DNA of 64,000 nucleotides, taken from contig NZ_CP108415.1 in the NCBI RefSeq assembly GCF_035978755.1, forward strand, positions 248,001-312,000. Reading direction: 5' to 3'. The notes under the pieces are model-generated. The model was not told the DNA's origin. It saw nothing but the letters and a program-made list of their open reading frames with translations, and ran no database searches. Below, piece by piece: positions 27,160 to 35,353 of this stretch. Position numbers and translations under genes: made by a program. The DNA comes from Streptomyces sp. NBC_01298 (GTDB taxonomy: Bacteria > Actinomycetota > Actinomycetes > Streptomycetales > Streptomycetaceae). Within the stretch, counting starts at the first letter, position 1. Every line of letters begins with the position of its first letter.

Positions 27160-27810
27160 ATGACCCCCACCACCGCCGCCTGGTCCTGGGCCGTGACGGT
27201 TACCACCCCCGGCGGACAGCCCGTCCCGGCGATCGCCTTCGACGCCCTAGCCGACTTCGAAGAGGCGCGGGAGAAGGCAGCCGACTTCCTGACGCTCCTC
27301 GGCGAACACACGACGTACGAGACCGATGCCCGGCAGGTGGTCCAGGTGCTCAAGGCCCTCCCGGCCCCGGACACCGAAGCGCTCGCCCGCTCTGCCTACG
27401 CCGGGATCTACAGCGCCCACGTCCTTCCCGTCGCACCCGGCCAGAGCCCCCAGGAGGCATGGGAGCAGCACATGCCCGCGCTCTTCGCCAACCAGCTGGC
27501 CAAGGCCTGGACATGGGTCGTGGCTCGCGTCGACGGCGCCGACGCCCAGGTCATCGCTGGTGGAGGCCCTTTCCCTACCGACCGTCAGAATGCCGAAACG
27601 ATTCTGCTCGGCGCCCTGTCGCGCATCAACCACCCCGACGCCACGGCACTCGCCGACCAGTGGAGCAGCGACGCCAACACCACCGACTTCCGCTCCCACG
27701 GCCTCTACACAGCGGCACTCGTCGAGGTCTCCGAAGGCCTGGCCGCCAACGCCGAGGATGCCGTCCAGGACGCGCTGACCGAGCGCTACGACTACGTCGC
27801 CTACCACTGA
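27160..27810 (+). CDS. hypothetical protein
   Basis: A 216-aa protein of unrecognised family; WSWAVTVTTPGGQPVPAIAF forms an N-terminal beta region and the rest is mainly helical and acidic. GAAGGAGAG lies upstream of the ATG. No membrane segment or Cys. Confidence 0.6.
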   Translation: MTPTTAAWSWAVTVTTPGGQPVPAIAFDALADFEEAREKAADFLTLLGEHTTYETDARQVVQVLKALPAPDTEALARSAYAGIYSAHVLPVAPGQSPQEAWEQHMPALFANQLAKAWTWVVARVDGADAQVIAGGGPFPTDRQNAETILLGALSRINHPDATALADQWSSDANTTDFRSHGLYTAALVEVSEGLAANAEDAVQDALTERYDYVAYH

Positions 27811-27828
27811 CAGATCACCTGTGACATC

Positions 27829-27856
27829 GGCCCCGGACCGCCCAGCGGCCGGGGCC
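27829..27856 (+). terminator. terminator
   Basis: GGCCCCGG / CCGGGGCC stem with an inner CCG/CGG pair, 19 nt after the stop. Confidence 0.75.
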
Positions 27857-27988
27857 GAAGCACGTGCGCGACCAACGCCACCCACCCCACCGAGCCTGCG
27901 TGGATCACTCCGCCATGCGCAGGACAGAAGGGCAGGACGGCGGCGCATATCAGCGCTCTCCAGCTCTCCCGCCCGCAGCGTCGTGGAC

Positions 27989-28019
27989 TTGCGGGCCTTG
28001 GCAACGGCCACGTCATGGT
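27989..28019 (+). promoter_or_regulatory. array promoter 10
   Basis: TTGCGG, 19-nt spacer starting GCCTTGGC, CATGGT; 96 nt before the 28115 start. The 27811-28114 gap holds nothing else besides the hairpin. Confidence 0.7.
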
Positions 28020-28114
28020 GCGGCCAAGACCCCGGGCCACGCGCACCGGGCCCATGGACACACCCCTCAGGGCCGCCCCTCGGCTCGCCTCCGAGCAGGA
28101 AGAGAGACACCCGC

Positions 28115-28789
28115 ATGAGCACACCCACCACCGCCACGGCCCAGCCGCGACCGCTACCGAGGTTCCAGGCCGCGACGGCCCCGGGCACGGGCTGGGACTT
28201 CACCCACCGCGGGCTCTCATTCAGTACCTACCGGCCGACTGGCTTCGCCGCCTCCGGCCCCACGGTCTACGGCTGGTCTGTGTTCTGGAACATCACCTCC
28301 GAGAGCCGCGAAGAGATCACTGGTGGATGGGGGGACAGGGCCTCAGCCGTCCGCGCGGCGCTCCAAGCCGTTGACCAGCGTTCCGAGGCCAACAAGCTGC
28401 ACTGGGAAGAGAACAGCGGCACCCACCCCCAGCCCGGACGCTGCTGCCTGCACCTGGACACCCGTCACGCCGCAGGCCGCTACGGACCGACCCGCTGCAC
28501 GGCCCCCCGGTGCCGCTGCCACAAGTACCAGCAGGGCCCGCTCGTCCCCATTCGGGCCGAGGACATCCCCAACGGCGCAGTCCTGGCCCTGCACCCCGCC
28601 AACCTGGGCCCCTTGGAGTTCCCTGTCGCGCACTCCGGCCAGGGGACACGCCCGGGGACGATAGACCGGCCTCGCATCACGTGGATCCGAGTAGTGACCG
28701 CAGCCGGTGACGCCTACGAGACCGACACCGACACCACCGTCTACGCCCTCGCGCACACCGTGCCCGACTCCACGCCCCGCGCCGAGTAG
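28115..28789 (+). CDS. hypothetical protein with central Cys cluster
   Basis: A 224-aa protein. The N-terminal domain (GPTVYGWSVFWNITSESREE) is beta-like. A central cluster, CCLHLDTRH then RCTAPRCRCHKY, has five Cys and two His and suggests a metal site. The C-terminal part is strand-rich. No family recognised. GCAGGAAGAG lies upstream of the ATG. Confidence 0.6.
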   Translation: MSTPTTATAQPRPLPRFQAATAPGTGWDFTHRGLSFSTYRPTGFAASGPTVYGWSVFWNITSESREEITGGWGDRASAVRAALQAVDQRSEANKLHWEENSGTHPQPGRCCLHLDTRHAAGRYGPTRCTAPRCRCHKYQQGPLVPIRAEDIPNGAVLALHPANLGPLEFPVAHSGQGTRPGTIDRPRITWIRVVTAAGDAYETDTDTTVYALAHTVPDSTPRAE

Positions 28790-28815
28790 TCCACGTAGAG
28801 CCCTGCCCGCTGCCC

Positions 28816-28845
28816 CGGCCCCGCACTCCCCACAGTGCGGGGCCG
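28816..28845 (+). terminator. terminator
   Basis: Perfect 12-bp stem CGGCCCCGCACT / AGTGCGGGGCCG. Confidence 0.85.
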
Positions 28846-29043
28846 TTCGCGTGCTTCTACTCCGGCGGCCCCAGGAGATACAGCGCGACGGTCGGCACCG
28901 TCGCGTGGAGCTCGCGCGGAGTGCCTGGCCCCTTGGCCCCCGGCCACAGGACTGCCAGCCTCGCGATCACCTGGAGCCCACAGCCACACGGTGTCCGGGG
29001 CGTTGGAACCCACACTCGGCGCGCCGGCCAGATGCGGTGCCGC

Positions 29044-29074
29044 TTGCGCGGCTTGCCCCACGCCCCAGCACCGT
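29044..29074 (+). promoter_or_regulatory. array promoter 11
   Basis: TTGCGC, 19-nt spacer starting GGCTTGCC, CACCGT; 55 nt before the 29130 start. No gene is seen in 28790-29129. Confidence 0.75.
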
Positions 29075-29129
29075 CCTCCCCGTCTGGCCCGCATCCCGCG
29101 GGCCTCAACCCCAGGGGAGACACCAACCC

Positions 29130-29891
29130 GTGTTCGACACCCACAGCCTTCTCGATGCCGAGCTCACCGGCACCCGTGCCTGGAGCGCCCTGTACGCCGC
29201 TGTCCTCGACTCGTCCCACTTCGCCGCACAAGCCATCGACGACAAGGAGGTCACCGGTCTGCGCTTCTTCGAGCCGAGCCCCGGTGTCCGGGCCGCTATG
29301 ACCGTCAACGGCACCGTCACCATCGAGCCCGGTAGCGGCGCTGTCACCCTGGAAGCCACAGGCATCACAGGCCCCCGCTGGTTCGCCGCCCTCCACCGCC
29401 TGGGCACTCTCGACCCCAACGAAGACGGCACGCCCTTCTGGACCTGGCGACCCCACGCCCACGACCAGCCCGGCGTGCTCGCGGGCAGCGCGAACCTCGG
29501 CCCTCGCATCACAGCAGAGACGCTCATCACCCGCCACGGTTCCACCGCCGCCACCGCCGCAGCCACCCTGTGCCTGACTCCCGCCACGCGCGAGACCTGC
29601 CACATTGCGTGGTCCCTGGCCGCCAGCGCCCTGGGGACGCTGACCACCGGCAACGCCGCCTACCGCTCCGACATCCTGCCTGCGCCCGACCCCGAGGTCT
29701 TCACTGCCTCGGACACCGACTACCAGGCTGCCGCCCAGGACGTGGCCTACCTGTGTGAACGGCTGGACGAGAACGTGGACTTCGGATACGCCCGCGACCA
29801 CGATCCCACCTGGCCCACAGACGCTGAACGCGCCGCCGTCCTCGCCCTGCGCGGCCTCCACGACGCGCTCTCCGATCGCGCCACCCCCTAG
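29130..29891 (+). CDS. hypothetical protein
   Basis: A 253-aa protein of unrecognised family. GTG at 29130 has AGGGGAGA upstream; the frame stays open for a further 140 codons upstream, but that part spans promoter 11 and the preceding hairpin. A beta-rich N-terminal region (AAMTVNGTVTIEPGSGAVTL) is followed by helices. Confidence 0.6.
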   Translation: MFDTHSLLDAELTGTRAWSALYAAVLDSSHFAAQAIDDKEVTGLRFFEPSPGVRAAMTVNGTVTIEPGSGAVTLEATGITGPRWFAALHRLGTLDPNEDGTPFWTWRPHAHDQPGVLAGSANLGPRITAETLITRHGSTAATAAATLCLTPATRETCHIAWSLAASALGTLTTGNAAYRSDILPAPDPEVFTASDTDYQAAAQDVAYLCERLDENVDFGYARDHDPTWPTDAERAAVLALRGLHDALSDRATP

Positions 29892-29903
29892 CGGCTCACT
29901 CCA

Positions 29904-29934
29904 GGCCCCGGACCGCAGCCAGCGGCCCGGGGCC
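29904..29934 (+). terminator. terminator
   Basis: GGCCCCGG / CCGGGGCC stem, 12 nt after the stop. Confidence 0.75.
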
Positions 29935-29968
29935 CGCCGATTTCTCCCCTGCACGAGTCGGCACGCGG

Positions 29969-29999
29969 TTGCGCACCTAACCCGGCCGCGCACGAAGGT
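29969..29999 (+). promoter_or_regulatory. array promoter 12
   Basis: TTGCGC, 19-nt spacer starting ACCTAACC, GAAGGT; 157 nt before the 30157 start, leaving a long leader. Confidence 0.65.
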
Positions 30000-30156
30000 G
30001 TGCTTCCCCGGGGACCGCCATCGCGGATGCCTTCGTGCGGCGGTCGGTGATCAACCCTGCCAACGGCAGGACCGGCGACGGACTCAGGTCTCCACACTCG
30101 CGAGGCCTCGTCCCTTGAACTCTCCCACCCCTACGCGAACCCAGGAGTGCGCACCC

Positions 30157-30912
30157 ATGGCGAAGCCGTCCAAGAGGCCCACCCGCGTCGAGGCTCTTCA
30201 GGCAGTGATCGACTCAGAGTGCACGGCGCCGACCTGCCAGCAGTCCGGAACCTGCCGTCACGAGGGCGAAAAGGCCGCCGCACGTCACATGCTCGAACGC
30301 CTGCTGAAGAAGCTGAGCATCGCGGCCGAGAACCAGGCTGATGAGCACGCGAAGACCTGGGCCGACATCTACGCCCGCGGCTACGACTCGCACGGCAGCA
30401 CCTACCGCATGGGGGCGAAGTACCGTACCGGCCAGCCCATGAAGGAACGCACCGCAGGAATCCGTGCGGACATCAAGATGGCGCGGATGGCCGGCAAAGC
30501 CCCCCTCGTGAAGGATGGGCCCGGTCTGGTGGCTCAGGCGCTGGGGACCTACCGGTTCGACCCCATCGGCGAGGCGCCCGACCAGATCAAGATCCGCGTC
30601 CACATCGGCGCTGGCTACGGCTCCATCCGCATCCGCATTGACAACATCCCCCAGGAATGGGGGTGGGTCGCCGAGGAGATCACCGATTACCGGGACGAGA
30701 AGATGACCCGGTGGGCACCCTCTCAGGCCCTGAAGGATCTCAAGGGTGAGCTGAAGGCGGTCGGCGAGGCCTACAACGCCGATCACGGCTCCAACACCAT
30801 GACCGACTGCTCCGCTCGATCGTTCTTTGTCTTCGTCGACGCAGACGACCCCGACACGCTCGCAAGGCGCGCCGAACATCAGCGCAACTCCCGAGCCCGC
30901 CGCACCGGATGA
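30157..30912 (+). CDS. hypothetical protein
   Basis: A 251-aa protein of unrecognised family. The Lys/Arg-rich N-terminus has three Cys and a His (CTAPTCQQSGTCRHEGEK), a possible small zinc site. A long helical part and a beta region (KIRVHIGAGYGSIRIRIDNI) follow, then a basic C-terminus. CCAGGAG lies upstream of the ATG. Confidence 0.6.
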   Translation: MAKPSKRPTRVEALQAVIDSECTAPTCQQSGTCRHEGEKAAARHMLERLLKKLSIAAENQADEHAKTWADIYARGYDSHGSTYRMGAKYRTGQPMKERTAGIRADIKMARMAGKAPLVKDGPGLVAQALGTYRFDPIGEAPDQIKIRVHIGAGYGSIRIRIDNIPQEWGWVAEEITDYRDEKMTRWAPSQALKDLKGELKAVGEAYNADHGSNTMTDCSARSFFVFVDADDPDTLARRAEHQRNSRARRTG

Positions 30913-31013
30913 GTCGCCAGACGGCTGTGTCCCGCCCCCAAGCGGCCATGCGGCGGCACTGCCCTCCCAGCACAGTCCTGCGCACCGACTGAGCCATTCT
31001 GCGTTCAGCCCTT

Positions 31014-31052
31014 ATGGCCCCTTGGACCGCTTCTCGCGGCCCGAGGGGCCAT
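31014..31052 (+). terminator. terminator
   Basis: ATGGCCCCT / AGGGGCCAT stem with an inner GACCGC/GCGGCC-like pairing. Confidence 0.6.
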
Positions 31053-31156
31053 GCCATTCCACACCGCTGCCCATCGCCAGGAGGAGCGTCACCTCACGCC
31101 GTGCGGCCGCTGCCGAGCCGCCCTCGGTCTGCTGGCCAGGGGCCGGGCCGGGCCGG

Positions 31157-31187
31157 TTGCGGGGCTAACCCGGTCCTGGCAGAGAGT
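31157..31187 (+). promoter_or_regulatory. array promoter 13
   Basis: TTGCGG, 19-nt spacer starting GGCTAACC, GAGAGT; 161 nt before the 31349 start. The 30913-31348 gap has no gene. Confidence 0.65.
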
Positions 31188-31348
31188 CGTCCCGTCGGGC
31201 ACCAACCGCCATCCACGGTCCGGTGAGTTCCGCCGGCAGCGATGCGGCCACGGCTCCCATCCGATTCGTCCCGCGCATCCCGGCCCTCTTGCGCTGACCA
31301 ACGCGTCGCGCGCCCTCCCCACAGTCCCGCCTTTGCTTGAGGAGAACC

Positions 31349-31948
31349 ATGCCTGCCCCTTCCCCGCGCCCGGTCGCCCTGACGGCAACCGTGATCCCGA
31401 CCAGCGCCGACGTCACCCATCACGCGATCCCCGCACCCGTGTTCATGACCCTCATCTACTCCCAGTGCTCGGCCGGCCCCTACCGCGACGACCAGCAGCC
31501 CGATCCTGCCTGGGACGCTCCCGAAGCCCAGTGGCGGTGCACCAACTGCGGCCATCCCACCGACATCGACGCCATGGAGTTCGACCCCGGCGAGCTCTGC
31601 ACGGTCCGTGATCACACCCTGGGGTACACCACCGATGCCCCTCGGGCGCGCCCCACCGCCAACCAGCCGACCGCATCCCAGAAGCCTTCCGCGGCCCTAC
31701 GGGCCACCGCTACCGAGATCACCGCGACCCTCTGCATCGACTGGTCTGAATCCCGCTGCGGAAAGTGCAACAAACCCACCCTTCTGAGCGCGTACCGACA
31801 CACCGACATCTCCGGATACCAGGCGAAGCCCGGCGCCGGTTGCGGCGCACGGTTCGTGAACACCGCCAGCCTCTCGCGGGACATCTCAGCCGAGGACCTG
31901 CGCGAGCTGCGTCCCGACCTCCCCGTACGAGGCCAGGACGAGGCCTGA
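31349..31948 (+). CDS. hypothetical protein with two Cys-pair knuckles
   Basis: A 199-aa protein with WRCTNCGHP near residue 70 and RCGKCNKP near 145, a spacing that suggests two zinc knuckles or one split zinc ribbon. A further Cys lies in GAGCGARF. Zinc-ribbon proteins of this kind often bind nucleic acid, but no family is recognised. GAGGAGAA lies just upstream of the ATG. Confidence 0.6.
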   Translation: MPAPSPRPVALTATVIPTSADVTHHAIPAPVFMTLIYSQCSAGPYRDDQQPDPAWDAPEAQWRCTNCGHPTDIDAMEFDPGELCTVRDHTLGYTTDAPRARPTANQPTASQKPSAALRATATEITATLCIDWSESRCGKCNKPTLLSAYRHTDISGYQAKPGAGCGARFVNTASLSRDISAEDLRELRPDLPVRGQDEA

Positions 31949-31964
31949 ACAGCACCACGTCGCG

Positions 31965-31992
31965 CGGCCCCGGGCGCTCCAGCCCGGGGCCG
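31965..31992 (+). terminator. terminator
   Basis: Perfect 11-bp stem CGGCCCCGGGC / GCCCGGGGCCG. Confidence 0.85.
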
Positions 31993-32143
31993 CTCCCATG
32001 TCCTGCCTGGACCCGGTCCCGCCAACGGACCTAGTCCAGGGGCCGCTCCGTTCCCGCAGGCGCACGCTCCACGTCTGCCGTGGCCGACACCCCCGAGCTG
32101 CGCCACCAGCTTTCGGGCCCGGTTTCAGCACGTGAGCGACAGG

Positions 32144-32174
32144 TTGCCGGGCTTGCGTAGCCATGGGCCAGCGT
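32144..32174 (+). promoter_or_regulatory. array promoter 14
   Basis: TTGCCG, 19-nt spacer starting GGCTTGCG, CAGCGT; 57 nt before the 32231 start. Confidence 0.7.
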
Positions 32175-32230
32175 GCTGCCACCCCGCGCCGCCTGGCGGC
32201 GGGACAGCACCCGCGAGAGGACCCACCCCC

Positions 32231-32797
32231 ATGGCTTCTGACTTCACCTCCCTGCAGCAGGCGCAGGAAGCACTCGACCGCATGACTGCGTACCTAGCTG
32301 ACCTCGGCACCCCGGCCGCTGCAGTCCAAGCCCTCCTCGACAACACCGACCCCGGCCCGTGCAACGATCGCCGCGGCGGTTCCTTCTGCCAGCTCGACCT
32401 CGGCCACCCCGGCCACCGCCACATTTCGGTCAGGCCCCCGGCCCCGGGCACCAAGACCGAAACGGAGTGGGCCAGCAGCTGGAGTGACCACGACACCAAG
32501 AAGCACGGTGCCTACGACCACTGCTTCTTCCTGCCCGCCCTGACGTCGCCGGCCGGACAGGCTCATGCCGAACTCGTCGATCTGCCGATGGTGTTTATCT
32601 GCCAGCCAGTCACCGAAACCCTGCTGTACGTGCACATCCGCCTCGGCAGCAACGACAAGGGCCTCACCTCCTGGCTGCGCCGCATCGGACTGAACCCCGA
32701 TCAGGCGAAGCGCACCCGGCACGGTGACTACCTCGCACGCGGCCAGCTGCACGGTGCCCGCATCGCCCTGATCGCGCACGCCCACTCCTACCGCTAG
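32231..32797 (+). CDS. hypothetical protein
   Basis: A 188-aa protein of unrecognised family. A helical N-terminus (SLQQAQEALDRMTAYLADLG) precedes a domain with PGPCNDRRGGSFCQLDLGHP, whose Cys/His pattern (C-x7-C-x5-H-x2-H) could bind metal. GAGAGGA lies upstream of the ATG. Confidence 0.6.
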   Translation: MASDFTSLQQAQEALDRMTAYLADLGTPAAAVQALLDNTDPGPCNDRRGGSFCQLDLGHPGHRHISVRPPAPGTKTETEWASSWSDHDTKKHGAYDHCFFLPALTSPAGQAHAELVDLPMVFICQPVTETLLYVHIRLGSNDKGLTSWLRRIGLNPDQAKRTRHGDYLARGQLHGARIALIAHAHSYR

Positions 32798-32896
32798 CAA
32801 GACAGGCCAGCTCGGCCCGGTCTGGCCCGCACCGCCAAGGTGCGGGACCTCCGGCCGCGCAGGTTGCACTGGCTAGCCCTCGACCGCGGGATCCCC

Positions 32897-32926
32897 GGCC
32901 TCGGCACCCCCTACGGTGCCGAGGCC
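32897..32926 (+). terminator. terminator
   Basis: Perfect 12-bp stem GGCCTCGGCACC / GGTGCCGAGGCC, in the 32798-33228 gap, which otherwise holds promoter 15 only. Confidence 0.85.
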
Positions 32927-33028
32927 GTTCCCGTCCCACTTCCGTCCACACCAGTCGGCATCGGCCCGGCACGACAGCCCTACGCGGTGCCCAGCCCGAG
33001 CTCTCCGCTGCCCCCGCGTCAGTGGACC

Positions 33029-33059
33029 TTGCGCGGCTAACCCACCCCTGCAGCACTCT
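33029..33059 (+). promoter_or_regulatory. array promoter 15
   Basis: TTGCGC, 19-nt spacer starting GGCTAACC, CACTCT; 169 nt before the 33229 start. Confidence 0.65.
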
Positions 33060-33228
33060 CCAGTCAGCAGCCAGGGGAGTGGTGACAGCCACCCTCCCTC
33101 AGGGTCATGACCTGCCGGGTTGTCCTGGCCCAGTACATCCCGCCAGCACAGCCGGTCCGCCCCTGGACACGTACAACACCCACTGAGTCCGCCCCCGCCC
33201 CGACACTCGCACAACGGAGGTCCCGCCC

Positions 33229-33795
33229 ATGCCGCTCACCACCGGACGACAGCCCGCGCACACACTCGGCGTCGGCGACCGCTACCTGGCCACGGGCCCT
33301 GACCGAAAGCCCCTCGAAGTGACCGTCAGCAGGATTCACCGGGACGGCTTCACCGACGCCATCACCATCTACCTTGAAGGCCGCTCGGACCGCGCCGGTA
33401 CGTACAAGCCGGACGCCCTCGCGTCCGTCACTCACCGCGCACCCCGCAAGACGCCGGCTGAGGCCTTCGGCATTGGCAGGCAACCAGCCACCACCCTCGG
33501 CATCGGCGACCGCTACATCGCACACTACGCCCGCGACAAGCGCCACAGCCATGAGGTGACCGTCTCGTACGTCTGGGACTGCGTCGACGGCAGCTTCAGC
33601 GTCCACCATCAGCGGGCTGATCCGATTCGGACGAGCCACTTCACCAGCGCGTCCCCGGTGCACGTCCTCCATCGTGCGCCGCGCTGCGACCACGGCGGCC
33701 ACTGGGAAGACTGCATCTTCTGCGGCGAGATCGAGTGGCCCGCCGAGGTCCAGACCGCCTACATGGCCGCCGCCGACGCGCGATCCGCCCCCTGA
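33229..33795 (+). CDS. hypothetical protein built from two repeats
   Basis: A 188-aa protein with a clear internal duplication. Residues 6-72 begin GRQPAHTLGVGDRYLA and end VTHRAPR; residues 84-150 begin GRQPATTLGIGDRYIA and end VLHRAPR. Each repeat is strand-rich. A Cys/His tail follows (RCDHGGHWEDCIFCGE), likely a metal site. No family recognised. CGGAGG lies upstream of the ATG. Confidence 0.65.
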   Translation: MPLTTGRQPAHTLGVGDRYLATGPDRKPLEVTVSRIHRDGFTDAITIYLEGRSDRAGTYKPDALASVTHRAPRKTPAEAFGIGRQPATTLGIGDRYIAHYARDKRHSHEVTVSYVWDCVDGSFSVHHQRADPIRTSHFTSASPVHVLHRAPRCDHGGHWEDCIFCGEIEWPAEVQTAYMAAADARSAP

Positions 33796-33812
33796 CCCGA
33801 GCCCACCACCCT

Positions 33813-33846
33813 CAGCCCCGGCCCCGCCTCCGCGATGCTGGGGCTG
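33813..33846 (+). terminator. terminator
   Basis: CAGCCCC / GGGGCTG stem, 18 nt after the stop, followed by the recurring TCCCATGCCCGCGCC string. Confidence 0.65.
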
Positions 33847-33979
33847 TCCCATGCCCGCGCCCTCGGCCAGCAGCGCACTCCCGTCCCTCCCGTGCGGCCA
33901 GGCGACCACTCCTCTCCGGCACGGAGCGCCGCGGGTCCGCAGAGCGTCAGGCCCGGACAGCCATCGCCACCAGCGCATG

Positions 33980-34010
33980 TTGCGGGGCTAACCCGGCCGA
34001 GTCGCACGAT
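33980..34010 (+). promoter_or_regulatory. array promoter 16
   Basis: TTGCGG, 19-nt spacer starting GGCTAACC, CACGAT; 69 nt before the HU gene. Confidence 0.75.
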
Positions 34011-34079
34011 CCACCTCACCAGCCGGGTGCAGCAGCCGTCTGCGCACCTTCGTTGACACCACCATGAGAGGACCTGGCC

Positions 34080-34421
34080 ATGAACAAGGCCCAGTTGATC
34101 GAAGCCATTACCGAGAAGATGGGCGGCCGCCAGCAGGCCACCGACGCTGTCGACGCCGTGCTCGACGCGATGGTTCAGGCGGTGGTCAGGGGCGAGCGCG
34201 TCTCCATCACCGGCTTCGGCTCGATCGAGAAGGTAGCCCGCCCGGCCCGGTACGCCAGGAACCCGCAGACGGGCGAGCGGATCCGCGTCAAGAAGACCCA
34301 CGTGCCCCGCTTCCGAGCGGGGCAGAACTTCAAGGATCTGGTCGCGGGCCGGAAGAAGCTCAAGAAGGGCGTGCTCGCAGTGGCGAAGGCCCCCAAGGGC
34401 AGCCTCACCCGCACCGTCTAG
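34080..34421 (+). CDS. HU-family DNA-binding protein
   Basis: A 113-aa HU/IHF-family protein. MNKAQLIEAITEKMG and the helix ATDAVDAVLDAMVQAVVRGE lead to GFGSIEKVARPARYARNPQTG, with the beta-arm proline in the RNPQTGERI region, and a C-terminal helix (FRAGQNFKDLVAG). About 20 extra residues form a Lys-rich tail (RKKLKKGVLAVAKAPKGS), shorter than the long Ala/Lys tail of actinobacterial HupS. It binds and bends DNA non-specifically. It has its own promoter and terminator within the array, so it may coat incoming or replicating element DNA. Confidence 0.95.
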   Translation: MNKAQLIEAITEKMGGRQQATDAVDAVLDAMVQAVVRGERVSITGFGSIEKVARPARYARNPQTGERIRVKKTHVPRFRAGQNFKDLVAGRKKLKKGVLAVAKAPKGSLTRTV

Positions 34422-34435
34422 AACCCCGATCCGCC

Positions 34436-34467
34436 GCGGCGCCCCGGTCCTCCGACCGGGGCGCCGC
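34436..34467 (+). terminator. terminator of HU gene
   Basis: Perfect 14-bp stem GCGGCGCCCCGGTC / GACCGGGGCGCCGC with a 4-nt loop. Confidence 0.9.
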
Positions 34468-34566
34468 TGTTTGCGGTCCAGCAACGGTGATCCGGTCCTG
34501 CGCCCAGCTCCGCCCCGCGTCGCAGATGCCCCCAGCCCACGGCCGCGGCCGGCGCGGCCCACGTGC

Positions 34567-34597
34567 TTGCGCGGCTTACTGACCCCTCGAGGACGCT
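34567..34597 (+). promoter_or_regulatory. array promoter 17
   Basis: TTGCGC, 19-nt spacer starting GGCTTACT, GACGCT; 103 nt before the 34700 start. Confidence 0.65.
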
Positions 34598-34699
34598 GGC
34601 GGCCTCCCCAGACCCGGCACCTGCCCTGCCGCACCCGCGCTCGACCAATCGGGCCCGCGCCGGTCGCTGGGGGTTGGCACCCACTTGGAAGGACAGAAC

Positions 34700-35059
34700 A
34701 TGACCGACATCCACGCTGCGCCCACGCTCAATACAGGAGCCCCTGACCGTGGAGCCGACGAGCTCCGTCGGGCCGAATCTGACGGAACCGCGACCTCGTC
34801 GTCCGCCGCCGGACCCTGCTGGGCCATGCCGACGCCCGGCGAGGACCAGCAGAGCCCTCATGTCACCGTGACGGAGTACCCGGTGCCGGACGGGTTTCGT
34901 TTCACGGAACTCCCCGACTGGGTCGAGCGGCCCACATGTGCTGTCGGCTCCGGGACCGAAGGCCTCGGGATGCTCTACAGCATCGAGGCCGACCCCGCCG
35001 TGTTCGTGTGCATCCGCCACATGGACCTGGGCGCCAGGATCATCACTTCTCTGAGCTGA
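34700..35059 (+). CDS. hypothetical protein
   Basis: A 119-aa protein; the N-terminal 50 residues look disordered, and a compact C-terminal part follows (VTEYPVPDGFRFTELPDWVE, then MLYSIEADPAVFVCIRHMDL). No family recognised. GGAAGGACAG lies upstream of the ATG. Confidence 0.6.
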   Translation: MTDIHAAPTLNTGAPDRGADELRRAESDGTATSSSAAGPCWAMPTPGEDQQSPHVTVTEYPVPDGFRFTELPDWVERPTCAVGSGTEGLGMLYSIEADPAVFVCIRHMDLGARIITSLS

Positions 35060-35171
35060 CTCGCCCGAACCGGCCGACCGGACACCGCAGGCTTCGCATC
35101 CGACAGGCGATGCCGAACCGGCCTCCCCCACGCAGCAAGAACCCTGAAACCAGACCTGCACACCCCACCGC

Positions 35172-35203
35172 GCGGCCCCCGGACGACCCAGCCCGGGGGC
35201 CGC
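35172..35203 (+). terminator. terminator
   Basis: GCGGCCCCCGG..C / G..CCGGGGGCCGC stem, at least 11 bp. Confidence 0.8.
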
Positions 35204-35245
35204 ACGCATGCTCCGGGCCGCCATCGCCGCGCGTTCCCTGTCGTG

Positions 35246-35276
35246 TTGTGCGCCTTGCCCACCAGCTGGCCAAGGT
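35246..35276 (+). promoter_or_regulatory. array promoter 18
   Basis: TTGTGC, 19-nt spacer starting GCCTTGCC, CAAGGT; 77 nt before the methyltransferase start. Confidence 0.65.
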
Positions 35277-35353
35277 CCGGTCATCAGGGGAGCGGTGCCC
35301 ACCGACCCGCCCCTTCCAGACACTCTCTACCGCCCGGAAAGGGCCTTCCTGCG

